A DNA stretch of 64,000 nt, taken from positions 1 through 64,000 of the forward strand of contig JBJMQS010000057.1 in assembly GCA_045802605.1 (NCBI GenBank), given 5' to 3'. The notes under the pieces were generated by a model. The model saw only the letters and a list, made by a program, of their open reading frames with translations. It had not been told where the DNA came from and did no database searches. The first letter of the stretch is position 1; each line of letters starts with the position of its first letter. Both the position numbers and the translations under genes were made by a program. Source of the DNA: JBJMQS01 sp045802605. Lineage in GTDB: Bacteria; Planctomycetota; Planctomycetia; Gemmatales; Gemmataceae. Positions 62,233-64,000 of the stretch are shown piece by piece.

Positions 62233-63344
62233 TGCCGACTCGAACCCGCGCCACCGGGCAGGAGTTCGATTTGTCGAAACGCTATCGGCTGCCGGACATC
62301 GACCGGGAAGGGATCGCCCAACTTTCGCTTCTGGAAACCGCTTTGTGGCCGCTGGAAGGCGGCAAGCTACCATCGAACACATTCCAGACACGGTATCAGT
62401 TCGCTACCGCGGGCGGTGCAAAGACGGCGCAGGTTACGGTTCGCGCCGGTCTCGGTCTGCAACCCGTGGATGAACTCACGTTGTGGGGTTTGCTCGGTGC
62501 AACCCTTCGTCGATCAGATGCCGAGCCCATTTTGCTGGCAACTCCCTACTGGATGCTGCGTCACTTGGGGATGGAAACCGGAGGCTCACAGTACGCCGAG
62601 TTACGCGACTCGCTATTGCGCTTGGCGGTCACCAGTTACCAAAACACCGGCTTCTATAACCCAGAGACCCGCGAGCGCGAGCATGCCGCGCTACAGTTCT
62701 TTTCCCTGCTTTTGCCTACAGTCGGCGGGGTCGGGGAGCATGTAGACAACGACCGCTGCTGGCGCATCGAGTGGAATCCGGTATTCTTCCGATTCTGTCG
62801 CGCAGGCGGCGGAAACCTGCTCTTCGATTTAGACCTCTATCGAGAACTCACTCCGGCCGCACGGCGGTTCTTTTTGAAACTCAAAGATCGGTTCTGGCGC
62901 AGCAACCGCGTGTTTCTGAACGTGGACGACCTCACCATCAATGGACTGGGATTTTCCGGGCGCCGGCCATTGTGGAAGCGGAAATTCGATCTCCTGAGTT
63001 GTTTGCGTGAATTGCTCGAACATCGCGTGTTGGAACTTGGTCTCGGCCAGACCGACGCGAAGCAATTGTTCTGGAAGCGCGGCAAGGGCTCTTACGTCGT
63101 CGTTTGCTATCCGGGGCAGTATTTCCGCCAACCGAAATCAGAACGCGCCATAAGCCAAAAGAAATCGATTCTTGGCCATCCACTTTTTGAACCGCTGCAA
63201 AAGATCGGCGTCGATCGGTCTGGTATTCAGCGATTGCTTCAAGGCCACAACCAGAGTCTCATCCAGCGCTGGGTTCACATCACTGATATTGCCATGCACG
63301 AAAAGCCGAAAGGCTTTCCGGGATTCCGGGTGGACAAGCCATGA
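62232..63344 (+). CDS. Replication initiator protein (RepA/RPA-type)
   Basis: The product is 370 residues, ATG overlapping the upstream stop. The segment TPYWMLRHLGMETGGSQYAE then LRDSLLRLAVTSYQNTGFYN, with WRIEWNPVFFRFCRAGGGNL and DLDLYRELTPAARRFFLKLK, matches the replication initiator protein A style of tandem winged helices. The C-terminus contains LLSCLRELLEHRVLELGLGQ. Such proteins bind the origin of low-copy plasmids. Its presence suggests the window is plasmid-borne or carries an integrated plasmid. Family call is by recognition, not search. Confidence 0.7.
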   Translation: MPTRTRATGQEFDLSKRYRLPDIDREGIAQLSLLETALWPLEGGKLPSNTFQTRYQFATAGGAKTAQVTVRAGLGLQPVDELTLWGLLGATLRRSDAEPILLATPYWMLRHLGMETGGSQYAELRDSLLRLAVTSYQNTGFYNPETREREHAALQFFSLLLPTVGGVGEHVDNDRCWRIEWNPVFFRFCRAGGGNLLFDLDLYRELTPAARRFFLKLKDRFWRSNRVFLNVDDLTINGLGFSGRRPLWKRKFDLLSCLRELLEHRVLELGLGQTDAKQLFWKRGKGSYVVVCYPGQYFRQPKSERAISQKKSILGHPLFEPLQKIGVDRSGIQRLLQGHNQSLIQRWVHITDIAMHEKPKGFPGFRVDKP

Positions 63345-63696
63345 GAACGTGAACACCGCGATTGCTACAAAGCGAATTACAAATGTTATCTTGTTAAGCA
63401 AAGATGGGACTGCGGGCTTCGCCCGCCTGCTTTTGAAAAAATCAGTGGAGAGGGGACTGACGGAGCAGTCCCGATCAAATCCATGCAAGAGAGAAAAGAA
63501 CGTCCTAGCGGCGAACATTCTAATCCGTACGTCGAATCGTCCCGGTCGCGCCAGTCAATCGCCGGGGATTCGCCGAACGGTCGCCCGAGCCGGCGATCGA
63601 CAGGCGGACGGACGGCGATCGGAGATCGACCGTTCTGGTGGCTTGGGAAAGCCACGATGATGACCATGCCACCATGGAGACCGCGTCGCGCCCTTC

Positions 63697-63768
63697 GCCG
63701 CGACCCCTGCCGCAACCGACACGCTGGCGCTTTCGCGACCGACGCGGCGCTTGAGCAGGGGTCGCGGC
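63697..63768. repeat. Perfect 14-bp inverted repeat, 44-bp loop
   Basis: GCCGCGACCCCTGC at 63697-63710 is exactly reverse-complemented at 63755-63768. Could be a palindromic mobile repeat, origin-related fold or attC-like structure. Confidence 0.7.
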
Positions 63769-63887
63769 CGACCTACGGCGGCGCGCGACGCGGCTCCCGC
63801 ACTATGCGCCCGTCGGCGTCACGACCGCAGGAGCGGTCGATGCAGCCGGCAAGTAGCCGGCTGCCAAACGCATAGGCCGGCCATGCG

Positions 63888-63904
63888 GGAAGTGGTATAC
63901 TTCC
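63888..63904. promoter_or_regulatory. Palindrome GGAAGT...ACTTCC over the ribosome-binding region
   Basis: Six-base arms (63888-63893, 63899-63904) flank GGTAT immediately upstream of the ATG at 63908. Its position suits autoregulation by a DNA-binding antitoxin. Confidence 0.5.
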
Positions 63905-63907
63905 ACC

Positions 63908-64000
63908 ATGAACGAATCCGAACCGATGCCGGCCACACCGCAAATCGGCCACGTCAAAAACGGCGTGGTCGTACTCGATGCGCCCGGCGCGCTGCCCGAG
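63908..64000 (+). CDS. Partial antitoxin-like protein (3' end outside window)
   Basis: Thirty-one codons are visible: MNESEPMPATPQIGHVKNGV VVLDAPGALPE. The G-x-V-K-N-G-V-V-V-L-D-x-P-x-x-L-P-E pattern is typical of small AbrB/AF2212-like antitoxins in planctomycetes, usually followed by a PIN or RelE-type toxin gene. The partner would lie beyond the window end. Confidence 0.55.
   Translation, partial: MNESEPMPATPQIGHVKNGVVVLDAPGALPE

Larger units (their letters stand above)
63345..63907. other. Non-coding, hairpin-rich 560-bp region
   Basis: Frames here are open but low-complexity and I do not call them. Visible structures are a perfect 14-bp inverted repeat (63697-63710 with 63755-63768), a stem CGACCGC/GCGGTCG at about 63820-63837, and a 9-bp stem GCAGCCGGC/GCCGGCTGC at 63842-63864. 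Confidence 0.6.

Noticed and set aside
63483..63875. 130-residue plus-strand reading frame
   Set aside because: Composition is low-complexity Arg/Ser/Pro, it spans strong hairpins, and no family resemblance or SD was seen.

Overview
The window looks planctomycetal (Gemmata/Pirellula-like). The evidence is two very large right-handed beta-helix surface proteins whose N-termini carry the LExRxxPA motif, ECF sigma factors paired with membrane Ser/Thr kinases (one fused to a zinc finger, one to WD40 repeats), a dockerin-like C-terminus, a DUF1580-type protein and many mutually overlapping start/stop codons. There are no rRNA genes, no complete tRNA and no CRISPR array. Large accessory tracts and a replication-initiator gene mean that part or all of the window may be a plasmid or a stack of integrated elements rather than core chromosome.

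Layout. 1-0.3 kb: end of a surface protein. 0.8-4.0 kb: an apparent operon of ArsR repressor, SulP anion permease, exported beta-carbonic anhydrase and a CsrA-like 61-residue protein, probably for regulated bicarbonate uptake. 4.0-6.2 kb: decayed genes (sugar-phosphate isomerase tail, Tat-exported esterase with two nonsense codons) ending at a junction with a truncated beta-helix gene. 7.7-15.2 kb: two ECF sigma/kinase signalling sets. 15.8-21.7 kb: a 1951-residue three-module beta-helix protein. 22.0-29.4 kb: a minus-strand mobile element with prim-pol fragment, DUF927 helicase, ParB-like protein, DUF1580 protein, an unknown gene, a frameshifted tyrosine integrase and an att core that is the 3' half of tRNA-Pro(CGG). 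29.5-34.7 kb: small unknown genes, two overlapping microgenes with a terminator, a transporter remnant and a protein of six 74-residue repeats.

34.9-58.8 kb is a defence-island-like block. It starts with a YhaO/YhaN (SbcDC-like) nuclease-ATPase pair and a tyrosine recombinase. Then come two divergent operons sharing a 226-bp control region. Leftward: a four-TM protein, a metallo-beta-lactamase-fold hydrolase and a single-chain E2-E1-JAB protein (a complete prokaryotic ubiquitin-like conjugation and deconjugation enzyme). Rightward: SNF2 helicase with DUF3883, DUF1156 adenine methylase, PD-(D/E)XK-type protein, DUF499 ATPase, XRE regulator, ImmA/IrrE-like protease and a protein with a HEPN-like RX4H motif. 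I consider this pairing of a ubiquitin-like module with a helicase-methylase-ATPase module, plus a protease-controlled putative HEPN RNase, the most likely candidate for an undescribed system.

58.9-64 kb: unknown genes, a repeat-rich candidate origin, a helix-turn-helix/coiled-coil gene translationally coupled to a replication initiator, then a hairpin-rich stretch before a partial antitoxin-like gene. All functions are read from sequence motifs only; nothing was searched or computed.
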